Of a stretch of DNA of 64,000 bases, positions 31,976-44,538 are shown one piece after another (the stretch's first letter is position 1; each line of letters begins with the position of its first letter). The notes beneath the pieces were generated by a model. The model ran no database searches and was not told the origin of the DNA. It saw nothing but the letters and a program-made list of their open reading frames with translations. The stretch comes from Flammula alnicola (taxonomy: Eukaryota; Basidiomycota; Agaricomycetes; Agaricales; Strophariaceae). Position numbers and translations under genes: made by a program. The DNA lies in contig JADNRV010000103.1 in NCBI GenBank assembly GCA_015499995.1, positions 1 to 64,000 on the forward strand, read 5' to 3'.

Positions 31976-34020
31976 GACTGTTGTAGATAACTAGTCTCGT
32001 GCCAGCCTCTCTTAACCGTCCCAATTTGGATGTGACGGTGGGACAGTTAAGATAGCTGGTCCGAGCCTAGTACACAGGCAATGGTCTGCGCGGAAATTTC
32101 CCGCGGGCGACGGTGCAAGCAGACTGAGGGCCAGCCTAAAGGTGACCAACAGTTTGATCTGGAAGCAACTCACGTTTTTAAATCTCAGTCGGCTGACGAG
32201 CACTGAGCGTAGGCTGCCTGCAATCTCGGCTAACGGCCTGTAGGCAGCTTGAAGGTCGATTAGTACGCACTATACCGCATTTGGTAAATTCTCCGAAACT
32301 ACAATCCTGGTCTATTCACGAAAATGAGCATAAAAGAGCAATATTTATTGCACCTGTAGGGTGTATGTACCACGAGAACAGGAGGAAAATAGCAACAGGG
32401 ACATAATGTAACATAAATAATGGTAAGACTAGCAACTTCCAGCGAAGATAAACCAAACCGGTTCCTTCGAAGGCGGTGCCGTGACGTGGCGACGTGGCAC
32501 CGCTCACGAATGACCTCTCGCCATTGCTTGAATGCATTTCTATAGAAGGATGAGATGGGATATGGGACCTCTATGTATCGTAAACAGGAGTAATGAAAGA
32601 ACTTACACTGGGGTGGATGTCTTCGATGACCATAATTGAAGGTCGTCCGAGTCTGATTGGGGCCAAAAGTGATGCCGTTGGAGGTCAGAAGAGAGGGCTG
32701 AAGGCTACTCAAGTGGGGAGGAAGGAGGGAAGGACTGGCAGTGGAAAGCGAGGGGAGGAGGCAGTCCGAGGTGAAGGGCTTGTGCGTTGGTTGAAGTTCA
32801 ACATGGGGGGAAGAGGACAAGCATTGCTGGCAGTCACAGCGTGATGTGAAGGCGGAAATTCTCTAAGTCCACAAGCGACGCGCTGCCCGGAGCTAGCCGT
32901 GCATGGGAACGGCAGTCTGTAGGCAGAGTACAAGCAGATATACAAGATACCCATAAGCACAGTACGTAGGTGATGTGCTGGCAGTGCTTGCTAGCAACCA
33001 GTGGTTTAAATACGCGAGAAGCTTGTAGGTCAATTTACGCTCTGCTTGGAGGCTAGCTTACAGGTCACCTACAAGTTGCACGGCCTACGGGTGACCTGCG
33101 CGTGAACCATTGGCTGTGTAGATAACCTCTCTAATAATGCATCCGAAAATGATTTGCATCTGTCGAGGACATCTGGGAGTTGGAAAAAACGGCATCAAAA
33201 AACGGCGATCGCAACGGCGATCGCAGCGGCGGGATGGCGGCGACTTTCCACCCGGTCATGGGACTTGCGCGCTAGGGGATAATGGGAGGCATGGTCTGAA
33301 CGCCTCTCCGCTTTCGTGTTCTCTGGAATCAGATCAAGATATAATTCAATGACTATATGCTACTATGTAACACTGAAAAAGGTATTAAGGAAAGGCGGGT
33401 CCTAAGGTAGAGCTGTGTGGCGACGCAAGAGTGGCTGGCCATTGCCAAATGAAGAGGGTGGAGTGATGAAGTCGGGGAGACAGTAACGGCGCTTCGACGA
33501 AGAGGTAAGGGTGGTGAGACAGCACGAAGATCCGCAAGCGCCAGCAGTATACAAATGCTGCTGCACCTCGGGTCGCTTTCCAGCGCCTTCGGTTTTGCTC
33601 CTGCACCCTCGTCTCCGACCTCGCATCGAAAGGGTGGTGGGGCTTCTGCTTTGGGTTGCTGCTATATCTCCTGGTCGTGGGCCACTGCCGCTGTTGTACG
33701 TGCGCTGATGCCACTGCTACCTCTCTTGGTCGTACATGTATCACCGCTACCTCTCCTCAATGCAATGATGTTGCCGCCGCTGCCGCGTTCGTTGTCGACG
33801 ATAATACGGCCATCGAGGCAAATTCTGGTGCAAGTTTTGGCAGTTGTTCAGTTGGCGTGTAGGTATCGCACATGAAGAGAGGCGGGAAAATGGACCGGAG
33901 GAGAAAGGAAGCGACGCGCGAGTCGGAGGAGGCGCGAGGACACATCAGGACGGGGCGGCCGCGCTCACCTGACTGCCGGACTTTGCCGCCGTTCTGATCG
34001 CCGTGGACCCAGCCGTGTTT
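31976..34020. other. 2-kb interval between F-box fragments, possible insertion
   Basis: No recognisable gene. The interval is bounded on both sides by pieces of F-box pseudogene in the same orientation. It contains AT-poor, low-complexity parts and a small tandem CGGCGATCGCA repeat at about 33203-33226. The word GTAGATAAC occurs near 31983 and again near 33117, which may mark ends of a smaller element. No clear inverted termini were found. Confidence 0.4.
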
Positions 34021-35170
34021 TCCAACTCCCAGATTTTATCCATCTGTCAAGGTAGAGATTGGATCCGGCCCAGATGCTTAACGATTCAAGCAGATCGACA
34101 TTAGTTTCGATATCAAGGATAAGACTGACCCGATATGATCGCGAGGGAATCGAGCAATGGATGATCGAAATGCAGTAAGATTGGGGAAAGCGCAAATCCT
34201 GAGTAGCTCTCCCAAGAATTCGGTGTCGAGATTCTGTAGGTGCAGAAACATAACGGCGGGCTCTATTTCTCCGTCGCGGTTTTCGGGATCGGATTTGAAA
34301 TAGACGTCGTCTAGTTTAAGGTCCCTAAGCCAATGAAGATTCTCCAACTCCCAAGTAAAATCGGTAATGGAACATGCATTCTCGTCGTGTGAGAGGACTG
34401 AGCCTGTCTAAAAGTCGGCTGAAAAGTGGCGCGTTTCTGTAAATCTTCCCGAAGTTGTGGCCGTCAACGGCAAGGCGGGTTAGAGTTGCGGAGAATTCGT
34501 CTTCGGAATCAAGAATACCGTCGTCTTCGCCTTCACCTTCATCCAAACCATCCTGACGATCGCAAACGAGCGCCATGGAGTCAATGTGTTCAGCCTTTCT
34601 AATAAAGAACCAATCAACACTGGGAAGTGACGAGCGAAGATGAACATCGACATGAAAGCTGTGGATGCGATGAAGGTAAGGGACAAGGAGGCCGAGGAAT
34701 GAGCCTATGTCGGACTTCTCATGAAGGTCTCAATGGGCTTCAGCTTGTCTTTTTTTTTTCGACTGGTCAATAACATTAATGGGAAAATCGCGCGACTGAC
34801 GTGTCAACAAAAGAACAGCGTCGGTGAGAGGGATAAAATGTGAGTCGATGAAAGGATGGCCATCGTCCAGAAATGAGGGTGAGATGACAGGACCTTCGAC
34901 CACAAAGGGCACACAGCTGCAAGAGCGTAGGGGAACAGTGTTGGCCATCTGAAACCCTGGATGGGTTGGGGATTTACATCTGCCTTGATGCATGCAATTT
35001 GGTCTGAATGGCCGCTTAGGAGCATCCGATTCGGAATCGTGTCATGTACCATCCTTTGGTGCAGGGGAGATTTTGTGGACGAAATGGAAGATGACAGAAA
35101 GTAACTCTGGCGGCAAGCCTGTAATATTCGCCTTTGGATGTAAAGCCGACGATGGCGACGCGTCGTACAT
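34021..35170 (-). pseudogene. F-box pseudogene B
   Basis: Starts MYDASPSSALHPKANITG at 35170 and keeps an intact F-box (LPPELLSVIFHFVHK). It frameshifts where a 2-base loss in PKDG leads to TGA (about 35045). Further family blocks follow in other frames (ADVNPQPIQGFRWPTLFPYALAAVCPLWSKVLSSHPHF; MALVCDRQDGLDEGEGEDDGIL; LHWLRDLKLDDVYFKSDPE; FLGELLRICAFPNL). The copy ends near 34040 inside the segment equivalent to LYLDG. It shares more with copy A than with the intact copy. Confidence 0.8.
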
Positions 35171-35778
35171 CACATTTTTCTTATTCTCGTCTGCCTTTGA
35201 CGCACGAGGGATTCAGAGCTTTATGCTGCCTTCAAACACGTATTGAGACCACGTTCAACGGAAAATGTGAAAATATACCTGTTCCTTGGACCCGGCCGCT
35301 GACAGTCCCTAATCAACTTAGGGAAGCCTTAGATTTTCTTCGTGTCGCTCCAAAGCATGGATTATAAAGTCAGGGCTTAGAAGAATTGCAGAACGATATG
35401 ACAACGATATGATCATGATGGGTGCAAAACAGAAAGAACCGTAAGTACTTAAATTTAAGTTAAATTCCATCAGTAATACTAATAGATATATTTATGTAAT
35501 TACATAATATAATTATGTCAGTAAGAGCCACAGCAAATGTCCGACATTCCTGTCAACTTCTTGTTCTACAACTTTTCGTACTTCTCAGACCGTTCATGGT
35601 GAATGGAACCCGCAAATTATCGACAAACTTAAAGCGAAGTAATAAACCAAACAAGAAAGCTTCTTTCAAAGTCAAAGTTTACCCTTCGAGCGAAAATTCA
35701 TCACCTTCACCCGTCCATTCAAGTGGATTGCAAACACCGACAGATTTCGCGCAACACCTTCGTTCTCGATATACGACC

Positions 35779-37530
35779 ATGATATCGCCCCGGAGCAGCA
35801 ACTACGAGAGGCTCGAAGGAGGGCATGGCCCCAGCAGGACGGGAACGCCGAAACGGTTCGCATGGAAAAAATTTGCGATAGCGGCAGCTGTTCTCATCGG
35901 CATAGTCTACTTCTTTGGACCTCGAGAGTCGAGGACATTTCCTTGGAAATCAAAGGCGAAGGAGCCAGGTGAGTGGCATATGAGTGTTCTGTGGCACGGC
36001 GCTCAATGCACAACTGTCAGATTCAACACACAACTACGACGACGCAGACCCGTTGCCTGTAACAAAGCCTTCAAAGTCTAAACCAGTCCCCGACGTTACT
36101 GATACCCCGGCGGTCGAGATAAAGCACCCGGAATCATATGAAGAAGATCCAGATCCAACGAAAACGACACACTGCACCGTTCCTCATTCATCCAACGACC
36201 CCCTAGTCCAATACGCACTCATGATAGACGCAGGATCCACCGGGTCTCGTATCCACATATACAAGTTTAACAACTGCGGAGCCTCAGCCGCGTACGAATA
36301 CGAGGTGTTCAATATGACGCAGCCCGGCCTGTCTGCTTTCGTCGCACGAAACCCGGAGGAGGCAGCCAAGAGCCTCGACGTTCTTCTCGACGAAGCTGTC
36401 CGCGTCGTGCCTAAATCCATGCACAGCTGCACTCCCGTCGCTGTGAAAGCAACCGCGGGCCTCCGTCTCCTAAGCGGCTCGCAGAGCGCCGACATCCTGC
36501 ACGCGGTCGAGGAGAGGATACACCACTTGTATCCGTTCAAGCTGCAGGACGTGGTCATTGTGGATGGTAAGGACGAGGGCGTGTACGCCTGGATCACTGC
36601 CAACTACCTTCTGGACACCATCAAGGCTGATACGCCCAAGGATACACCGACATACGCGGTCCTCGACCTCGGAGGTGCGTCGACGCAGATCGTGTTCGAG
36701 CCCACGTTCTCCTCGCCCGACCAGAAGCTCGAGGAGGGCGAGCACAAATATGATCTCAAATTCGGCGGACGGACGCATGTGCTGTACCAGCACTCATACC
36801 TCGGGTACGGCCTAATGCGTGCCAGGCGGCATGTGCACAGCCTCGTGGATTTCATGGCGTCTATCCGGACGCCATCAGCGAAGGAAAAGGCAGAAGGCAT
36901 CGTTGGAAACCCCTGTTTGGCGCGTGGCACGAGACGCATCGTGGAGATCACGGACGAAAGCACGCAAAAGGAACGAAACGTTACGATGGATGGCGAAGAG
37001 ATCGGCTCGTTCCAGGCTTGCGATAGGATTGTGCAACTAGTCCTAGCCAAGGATTCGTATGTTCTCTCCTCCTTTTCATATTTTAACCCTCCTCTCAATA
37101 TTTTTCCAGGATCTGTGAAATGAAGCCTTGCTCTTTCAACGGTGTCTACCAACCCTCGCTGTTGGACTCCTTCCCCAACGGCAAAGTGCTCCTCCTCTCT
37201 TACTTCTACGACCGCCTCTCTCCACTCATCCCTGCTTCCACGCCCTTAACTGTGTCCACCATCGCCGCGACGGCGCAGGACGTCTGTCAAGGACGCGAAA
37301 AATGGCTCACGAAGCACTGGGCGACGGATGCGGAGCTCATGTCGGAGCTTGCAGGTCGCCCCGAGTGGTGTCTCGACCTCACGTTCATGCACGCACTTCT
37401 GCAGCTCGGGTACGAGTTCCCTGATGCTAGAGAGGTTAAGATTGGCAAGAAGGTGAGAGAAACGGAGCTGGGTTGGTGTTTGGGCGCCACGATTGCTATG
37501 GTGGGTGGCGACCTCACATGTCGGGATTAG
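35779..37530 (+). CDS. GDA1: Golgi GDA1/CD39 guanosine-diphosphatase
   Basis: Exons 35779-35968, 36021-37056, 37110-37530 (introns 52 and 53 bp); 548 aa. A short cytosolic tail is followed by one membrane anchor (FAIAAAVLIGIVYFF), so this is a type II membrane protein with a lumenal catalytic domain. Apyrase conserved regions are clear: ACR1 MIDAGSTGSRIHIYKF (from about residue 131), ACR2 VAVKATAGLRLL, ACR3 VIVDGKDEGVYAWITANYLL and ACR4 YAVLDLGGASTQIVF; the C-terminal GYEFPDAREVKIGKKVRETELGW closes the domain. The enzyme hydrolyses GDP (and UDP) released by glycosyltransferases to the monophosphate that exchanges for new nucleotide sugar. The frame is open further upstream, but ATG 35779 gives the family's usual short N-terminus. 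Confidence 0.93.
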
Positions 37531-38027
37531 ATGATAGAGAATTGGGATCGGATGGAATGTCTGAGGCGGGCTTGCTTTGTAATTTATGTGGCATATGTTA
37601 ATTATACCAATCTGGAGCTATTTTTTGGTCCTTCGGTGCTATGCCTGACGTTGGAGAGAACGCGACGCGTTATGTGGTTATGTTTGGCAGAACCTTTCGA
37701 TTTTTTTCCCTTTGTCCGACAGCCCATAGATTTAGATAGATTTCTTGAGATTTCTCGTCGATTTTTGCCTTATGCTGCCTTCAGCCTCCATCGTTCGCAT
37801 CATCCTAAGCTAGCCTAATCTTTTTGCTATATAATTCACGCGTCGAAGGAAGCATTGCGACACTGAGCAACATTCGAAGCCTGTCTAAGTTGTTGGAGCT
37901 TGGACGCTCGTCACCGCAGGTAAATTTTCCAATTTTCCAGACCGCGCCCTTAATCAATGCCCAAACCCCCTGTATGTAGCATCTGGAGCTACTTACCTCC
38001 ACAGGAGCAGACGCAACCAAGAAAAAT
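37531..38027. other. intergenic
   Basis: 3' flank of GDA1 and promoter of the intact F-box copy. No gene found. Confidence 0.4.
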
Positions 38028-39545
38028 ATGGTGTACATGGCGTCATCGTCGCCTATACATCCAAGGACGAATATTACAAGCTTGCCGCCAGAATTACTTT
38101 CCATCATCTTCCAGTTCGTTCACGAGATCTCTACTGCACCAAAGGATGGCGTGCACGACACGATTCCGGATTGGATGCTCCTAAACGGCGACGGCTATCC
38201 AGACCAAATCGCATGCATCAAGGCAGATGTAAATCCCCAACCCATCCAGGGTTTCAGATCGCCAACACTTTTCCCTTATGCTCTTGCAGCGGTGTGCCCG
38301 TTGTGGTCGGAGGTCCTGTCGTTTCATCCTCATTTCTGGACGACGGTCATCCTCTTCATCGATTCACATTTTACCCCTCTCATCGACGCCGCTCTTTTGT
38401 TGGGACGATCGCGCGATTTGCCCATTAGCGTTATTATAACAAGCCGAAAACAACTGCGACCTAAATCACATCCAGACCTTCACGAGAAATCCCACATAGG
38501 CGCATTCCTCGGCCTCCTAGCTCCTCACCTTCATCGCCTTCGGAGTTTCCATGTTGATGCTCATTTAAGCTCTTCACTTCCCGACCTTGACTGGAAATTT
38601 ATTTGGAAAGCTGAAAAGCTCTGCTCCATGGCGCTCATTTGCGATCGTCAAGATATACGAGATGAAGACGAAGAGGACTATTTCTTTGAATCTGTCCCTA
38701 AATTTTCTGCAATCCTGTCCCATCTCGTCGTGGACGGCCGCAACTTCAGGAAGACGTTCGAAGGCCCGCGATGTTGGGTGGACACGCTCGAATCTGTTAC
38801 CATCGCACATTACAGCTCACAAGTGGATGACACCTTTTCCATTGCCAAATTCGCTTTGGTGTTGGAGAATCTTCTCCACCTTTCGTATCTCAAACTAGAC
38901 GACGTCTATTTCCACCCCGATTCCGAAACCCCCGAAACATCTGCAGACCTATGCATTGATTATCTGCATCTCCAGAGCCTGGACACAGAATTCTTGGAAG
39001 AGCTACTCAGGATCTGCTCTTGTCCCAATCTTAATGGTTTACGCATCACTCATTGCTCGATTCCCCCGGCCTTTCGATTTCCGGACGAGTATATTTCGTC
39101 ACTTATTCTCGAAGATATCGACTCTACTGTCGATCTCATGGAAGCTATCGGCCTCTGGTATGGAGACCGGCTCTACCTTGACGGATGCGAATCATTCTCG
39201 GATACCTTCTTGGACAAGTTGTCCACAAATGTCCCTGTTACGAATCCCTCTAATGGCACCGAATCGCTGCATCTTCAACTTCCCAAACTGAGCGCGCTGC
39301 TCCTCCGCCGCCTCCCAAAGTTCTCCATCCAGGCTCTCAAAAACATGGTCGAGAAACGCAACGAGTCACTGGACTACACGTATCCTGCCTGGCGGAGCAT
39401 GGACCCATTTGGACCCGAGATTTATACCTTGATTGTCGTGCAATGTCCAGTTGAGAAGCCGTCAGCCGAAGATATGGAATGGTTTCATTCTCGAGTCGCC
39501 GAATTCGAGTGGAGTACGTTGTTGCCCTATCTCCATCGCCCTTAA
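38028..39545 (+). CDS. F-box protein, intact member of the locally duplicated family
   Basis: Single exon, 505 aa. The start MVYMASSSPIHP is supported by the equivalent start in pseudogene A. The F-box LPPELLSIIFQFVHEIS lies at about residues 19-35, then FPYALAAVCPLWSEVLSFHPHFWTTVILF. The rest is made of irregular leucine-rich segments (DLHLQSLDTEFLEELLRIC-type, LSYLKLDDVYF), with the family tail KNMVEKRNESLDYTYPAWR and PSAEDMEWFHSRVAEFEW. It is likely a substrate-binding adaptor of an SCF ubiquitin ligase. Copies A, B and the fragment at 31785 are decayed relatives. Confidence 0.8.
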   Translation: MVYMASSSPIHPRTNITSLPPELLSIIFQFVHEISTAPKDGVHDTIPDWMLLNGDGYPDQIACIKADVNPQPIQGFRSPTLFPYALAAVCPLWSEVLSFHPHFWTTVILFIDSHFTPLIDAALLLGRSRDLPISVIITSRKQLRPKSHPDLHEKSHIGAFLGLLAPHLHRLRSFHVDAHLSSSLPDLDWKFIWKAEKLCSMALICDRQDIRDEDEEDYFFESVPKFSAILSHLVVDGRNFRKTFEGPRCWVDTLESVTIAHYSSQVDDTFSIAKFALVLENLLHLSYLKLDDVYFHPDSETPETSADLCIDYLHLQSLDTEFLEELLRICSCPNLNGLRITHCSIPPAFRFPDEYISSLILEDIDSTVDLMEAIGLWYGDRLYLDGCESFSDTFLDKLSTNVPVTNPSNGTESLHLQLPKLSALLLRRLPKFSIQALKNMVEKRNESLDYTYPAWRSMDPFGPEIYTLIVVQCPVEKPSAEDMEWFHSRVAEFEWSTLLPYLHRP

Positions 39546-40933
39546 GATAGTAACGATTTTTTCCAGTTGAATAGTCCTTCTTGCGGGCTCCTGCGGTCTC
39601 TATCGAACCAGAACGCATCAGAATGGCCGTGTTTATACGTGTCCTGGCGAGGGTTGATACGCATTCGCAGATTTCACATTGGATACAGCGACCTGGGCCT
39701 TGTCGTTGTTGTTGAGGAATTGTCGGCAGAGATTGGGGCGCGTCCTATGCATCTATTTCCAGCCAAAGCATTCCCTGCAGACGGCATCATCTTGGAATAT
39801 ATCGTATGAGATTTTGAATTTTATAGGCCCTACAGGGTGAACAAAACACAAGATTCAAGACAGCATCCTTCTTTTGACAATCGAATGCCGGACCGCCATT
39901 GATCCCATAACATTGAGTCGACCCCGCTTCGGGCCTGTCCTAGCGACCGCCTGCCAGATCGAATGAAGGCTCGTTAACTGCGCGCGAATCCAAATGCCTC
40001 ACTGGGGACCCTTTCAAAGTGAAATTGCTCCCATTTGTAGCTGCCGAATCGAGATTACGGAAAATATCATCGTTTGAAATGGTGCGTCTTTGTTATAAGT
40101 TGGTAAAGAAAAATACGATTTACCCTTCTTTCCTTTGTGAGTCCGACATATGCGCATCTTCATACGTATTTTTGGCATCTTCTTGAGCTGAGCGAAGTTC
40201 GAAAAGTACTGCAGCGCTTTCGGAGGTCCACCCGTTCTGATATGCCCTGCGTCTACCCCGCATCTACCCCGCATCTAACTACCCCACATCTAATTACCCC
40301 ACATTGTAATTTGAGCAGAAGCTCAGTCGACGGTACATAGCAAAGAAGAGCGACGGCAGGCAACGGCAGACACTGGAGGCACCCAATTGAAATTTACAAA
40401 GGTCGATTTTGGGTCTTCACGTGGTCCTTAGTCTTCAGGGACATTTAACGACGATCAGCCCGTGAAATTTGATGTTCATTTCCCTCATCTCAACCAAATC
40501 TCATCCTCTCTAGAATGGACGTCATGTGGATGGAGGCAACTAGGCAAACCTGTCTCAACTGCGTATAAACTCGTGGACCCGGGGGATAAAACCACCTAGG
40601 AGCTGACCAAATGTGTGCAAAGGTCTGGACAATCAACGTTCAACTATCGTGTCGACGCATACTTAGTATTGGGTGGCACTTGATTGTTTTCCTCAGCCCT
40701 GTCATGGACGCCACTACGCCACTGACTTCCGCCTGATGAGATGTTCGAACTGCCTTTATATTTTCTCAAGGCTGCTACCCCACACAGTGAATGTTTTAAC
40801 CCCGACGTTTAAAAATTTCTGGACCCTTCTTCCCACCAAATATTCAACCAACATATAATTCCGACCATCGTTCGACCACTGGCACCTCCTTGCTCGACCT
40901 GAGGTTCGACCACTCGGTACTCAACCGTCTATC
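39546..40933. other. gene-free stretch upstream of the DUF6533 gene
   Basis: No convincing gene. Contains the small tandem repeat at about 40252 and the promoter of the split membrane protein gene. Confidence 0.4.
40252..40310. repeat. short tandem repeat, CTACCCCGCAT-like units
   Basis: About four imperfect copies of an 11-15 bp unit: CTACCCCGCAT twice, then CTAACTACCCCACAT and CTAATTACCCCACAT. Confidence 0.75.
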
Positions 40934-41892
40934 ATGTCCGCTGCCGAGTCCGCTGCCGAGGTGGCTGCCCTAACCGGGGCGATCCATGACATGCACCTGG
41001 TGACGGTAAGCATCTTCAACTTTCTTCTAGTTGGGGACATGATTACGAGCTACCATATTTTCAGTGCTTCGATGGTCAGTCTAACGACGATTGCTGCAGT
41101 CAACTACTTACTGACAAGCCCTGCAGTTGCGGCGTCTACGGTGTTCATTTGGGATTACCTGATCACATTCTCTATGGAGGTCGATCTTGTCTGGACATCA
41201 AAATGGAATTTCATGAAGGTTCTCTACCTTTGTCAACGCTACATGCCATTCGTGGATACCGTTGGGCTTGTGCTATATCGTGAGTTGGATATTTTTCTCA
41301 TTCATTCCTCAGATGCTCAAATCGCCGTAGATCAACTTGGAAGGGACTTGAACAAGGTCGACTGTCAACGAATCTACTACACGAGCGGAGGTTCGTATAA
41401 GTGGATTTATTCGATTTTTAAGCAGCCCTGATATCTACTTCAGTGATGATAGTTGTTGGAATTGCACTTTCGGAGCGTACGCACAAATTTCTGAAACTGT
41501 GCCACATACCTTATACTGACTCCTCGTCGTAGTGATCCTCACATTGCGAACATGGGCAGTCTGGGATCGCAATGCTCGCCTGACAATTATTCTACCCATC
41601 CTGTATGCCATATGTTGGGGCCCAGATTTTTTCTTCCTCGCCATCTTTCTCCGCTCTTTAAAATGTAAGATAATTATTCACTTCACTGCACGCTCCCTTC
41701 CTAATTTCATACCTCCATAGTCAGTGACCGACCATATCCTGAATTCGTCGGTTGTTTCGTCACAAAAGCAAACCACATGCTCATTCTATGTTGGGTCGTT
41801 CTGATCGTTTGGGATGATGGTGCGTGTTCGTGGTATGTGGGGTGCCTGTAGCTAACTTTCAAACAGTCTTATTCAGTCTTATCATGGTACCA

Positions 41893-41909
41893 CATCAGTA
41901 AAATAACAA
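41893..41909 (+). repeat. left terminal inverted repeat of the Plavaka-like element
   Basis: CATCAGTAAAATAACAA; inverted partner at 48874-48890. Confidence 0.8.
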
Positions 41910-41927
41910 TTGTCCTTTTAGACGCTT

Positions 41928-42110
41928 TACACGCTTTCGAAAGCTTTGAAAGAGACAAAAGAGGAAAAGAGTTTGCCGCTTTTGATGGCAAAGGCCTTAG
42001 GCTTTCAAAGCGCTTTCAAAGCGCTTTCAAAAGGGGACGCTTTTCAAAGCTATCTACAGGTGAGTTTCAAAGCCTTCCAAATGCATATCTTAAAGTGTTT
42101 TCGAAGCATT
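41928..42110. repeat. subterminal GCTTTC/GAAAGC repeats
   Basis: At least ten GCTTT or AAAGC words in direct and inverted order (for example TTTCAAAGCGCTTTCAAAGC near 42003). The right end (48760-48870) is similarly rich. Such arrays are the usual transposase-binding regions of CACTA-like elements and can form hairpins. Confidence 0.7.
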
Positions 42111-42182
42111 AAAAGCAGTGACATAAAATCATTTGTATTCAATAAAATATGAATAATAATAAATCCCTACGTTACTACACAG

Positions 42183-44366
42183 CTAATCGAGGTCACTGTC
42201 GTCGTCGACAAGCTCAAAGGCAGGCTTTGTCATATCATCAATAACTGGTAAGGGATCTACCTTCCTGGTCCTTGCTGCTTGGCGCGCAGCATTGAGGATC
42301 TTGTCCCACTGCTTGTCCTTCAACTTCTCAACAATGTCGACGAGGTTAGTAGTCGTGAGGACAGTGACCGTCTTTCCTTCGTGAACCGTGATGGTATCAC
42401 CCCAGTTTGTCTTCGAAAAATCGTTGTACGGTCGTCGTTGCTCGACTTTCTCGCCAGTCGTCCACATAGCAAGCGCCCGTTTGATCTAGATATGTATCAG
42501 ACAACAATCTAGCTATACGGAATAACAAACGGAACTCACTGCCTGAATGGTGAGCACCAGCGCTCCAACTGGCCTCCTCTTCGAGCGCTCAGCAGCCGGT
42601 ATGGCTGAAATGGCTGTGATGTGGGTTCCGAGAACGGCGGAGACAATGGCCGATTGGAAAAGACCCTAACCGCCACAAGAAACAATGAGAAAATGAAGAA
42701 ACAAGCGAGGCTATAGCTTACCGAGGCCTTCACCTTCACCTCCTCGCTAGCGGCAAGCTCCTCCTCATCGGGCTCTTCATAGATGCGGAAGTAGAATGGC
42801 CGAGTATGCTCCTCGCCAGACAGCAGCCACGTGCATAGCTCAGCACGCGCGTCCGTCGAGTTGCTCTCCAGGAGGGGAAAGACATGATTTTGGAGATAGG
42901 TAAGTGCGGCACTGGCGAACCTGTTGCGCCAGGCATGAAGTCGATCTTCAACCTAAATTTATTTGTCGTCATTATCATGTAAAAAATGAGTAGAACAACT
43001 TACTAGTTTTTGTGGAATTACATTGAAAGATGAGGCGTCCTCTGATGGGAATGCATCACTCCAGGATGCGGTCAAGTCGTCGATGTCCGGCGTTGCCCAT
43101 GGGGCAGTGTATCCAAACACTTCACGAGCGCGCGGGATGAAAACACTCTCGAAGGTTGCTTGAAGACGGGGGGGCAGATGCGAAAGTCGGATCTGTTCTT
43201 TCTTGAGGCGTGAATGTGCAACCTGGGAGCTTGTAGAAGGGTTTATGAATGCAGTGACAGTGGTGGTGGGAACTACTTTGGCAAGCGAGCGAATCTGATA
43301 TGATATCGCGAATGTGTCAGCATCAATCATTTATCTCCACCGACATATCACTGATTCAAACTTACTCGTGTGCCCGTACTGCTCTGTGAATCCCCTCGGA
43401 AAGCCCAGCCCTTCTTACCCATGGCACGTCGCTCTGCCACCTCGCCTGCATCATCGCTAATGCCCCCTAGCCCATCGTCATCTGACAATGCCTGATCAGC
43501 ATTACTGGAACTTGGGACGGACTCTATACCTGAGCTTGCAGAGCGAGAACGGCTTTCTGGGACATAAATGTTGTCTTCTTCGTTGATAGGATCTCCAAGT
43601 GGAGCTTGCCAACCCTCACGGATGCCGGTTTTGACCTTCTTGCTGGTTTTCGAGGGCCGGGCTCGCCTAAATATGGGCCAAGAAGCATATCAGTACAAAA
43701 GCCTGAGATTTCAACATGAAACAGAACTCACGGTTGACATTCAGTGTCAGCTTTGCGTTTGACGGTCTTGTCAGCTGTCGGACCCACAGGCAAAGCCGAC
43801 ATAACTGCTTTCCTGAGTCCGCCCTTCTCCTTTTTCTTCGGCCTCCCTCTCTGCTTCTCACCAACTTCATCCTCGTCCTCAGACTCTACATCCATCGCCT
43901 CATCGTCATCCTCGTCATCCTCCTCTCCAACCTGAAATTCCTCCTCGCTGTCACTTGACACCCCATCTTGGATGATCTCAACCTCGTCGCTAGCATGAAC
44001 TAAACAAGATTATATCAGTATCGTTAACCCGGGAAAAACCGCCATACTATTTGCGAGAGCCGACGCAGGTTCCTTGCGAGGCCGTAAAATTTTCTTGAGG
44101 GTGCTTGCTGGTGGGTTATTTGCATTCTTGAGCTTTTCTTCATGTTCCCGACGCATCCTATCTTCCAGCTCGGCGGTTCTGAGAATATCTTGCTCGCGAT
44201 CTTGTGCCTTCTCCTTTGCAGTCAGTGCTTTGATTGCCTTTTCCTTCTGGACCTCCTCGGTGGTTCGCTTTGGGCGTGGCGCAGCTGGCAACCCTGGATG
44301 GGGATTTCGATTGGCGCGAAGGTTACGGGGCAGAGACATAGAAGGAGGAGCTGAGCTTGGAGCCAT
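42183..44366 (-). CDS. Plavaka-element accessory protein, 612 aa
   Basis: Seven exons: 44366-44048, 43999-43732, 43676-43376, 43294-43004, 42952-42722, 42665-42540, 42485-42183; all GT-AG with introns of 48-81 bp. The start MAPSSAPPSMSLPRN was preferred; an in-frame ATG at 44432 is possible. The N-terminal half is charged: a basic KEKAIKALTAKEKAQDRE helix, an acidic run (EEEFQVGEEDDEDDDEAMDVE) and a basic GRPKKKEKGG AT-hook-like motif. The C-terminal half is globular (LPPRLQATFESVFIPRAREVFGY; VEDRLHAWRNRFASAALTYLQ; EEHTRPFYFRIYEEPDEEE; ALVLTIQAIKRALAMWTTGE). It may belong to the fungal DUF6532 group, but I am not certain. It is divergently placed from the transposase, with about 170 bp between starts. 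A role in DNA binding or regulation of transposition is inference. Confidence 0.78.
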
Positions 44367-44538
44367 CTCGGAGCAATGAGGGAGGTGCAAGAAATCAGTC
44401 CTCTGAAAATTGTCGCTCGACTCAGAGATCATGTGAGCGTTCTCGATCACCTTTCGCAAATTTGTCTGTTACTCATCCAGTAATTTTGTTCACTCTTTGG
44501 CAAGTCCCTGGCAGGTCTGCATACATACGTGCTTGAAA

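Noticed and set aside
32000..33130. Possible LTR pair around the word GTAGATAAC
   Set aside because: Similarity does not extend beyond a few bases, and no TG...CA ends, primer-binding site or retroelement protein is visible.
33385..33950. Overlapping open frames on both strands (up to 119 residues)
   Set aside because: Low-complexity, GC-rich sequence open in several frames at once, with no motif or splice support.
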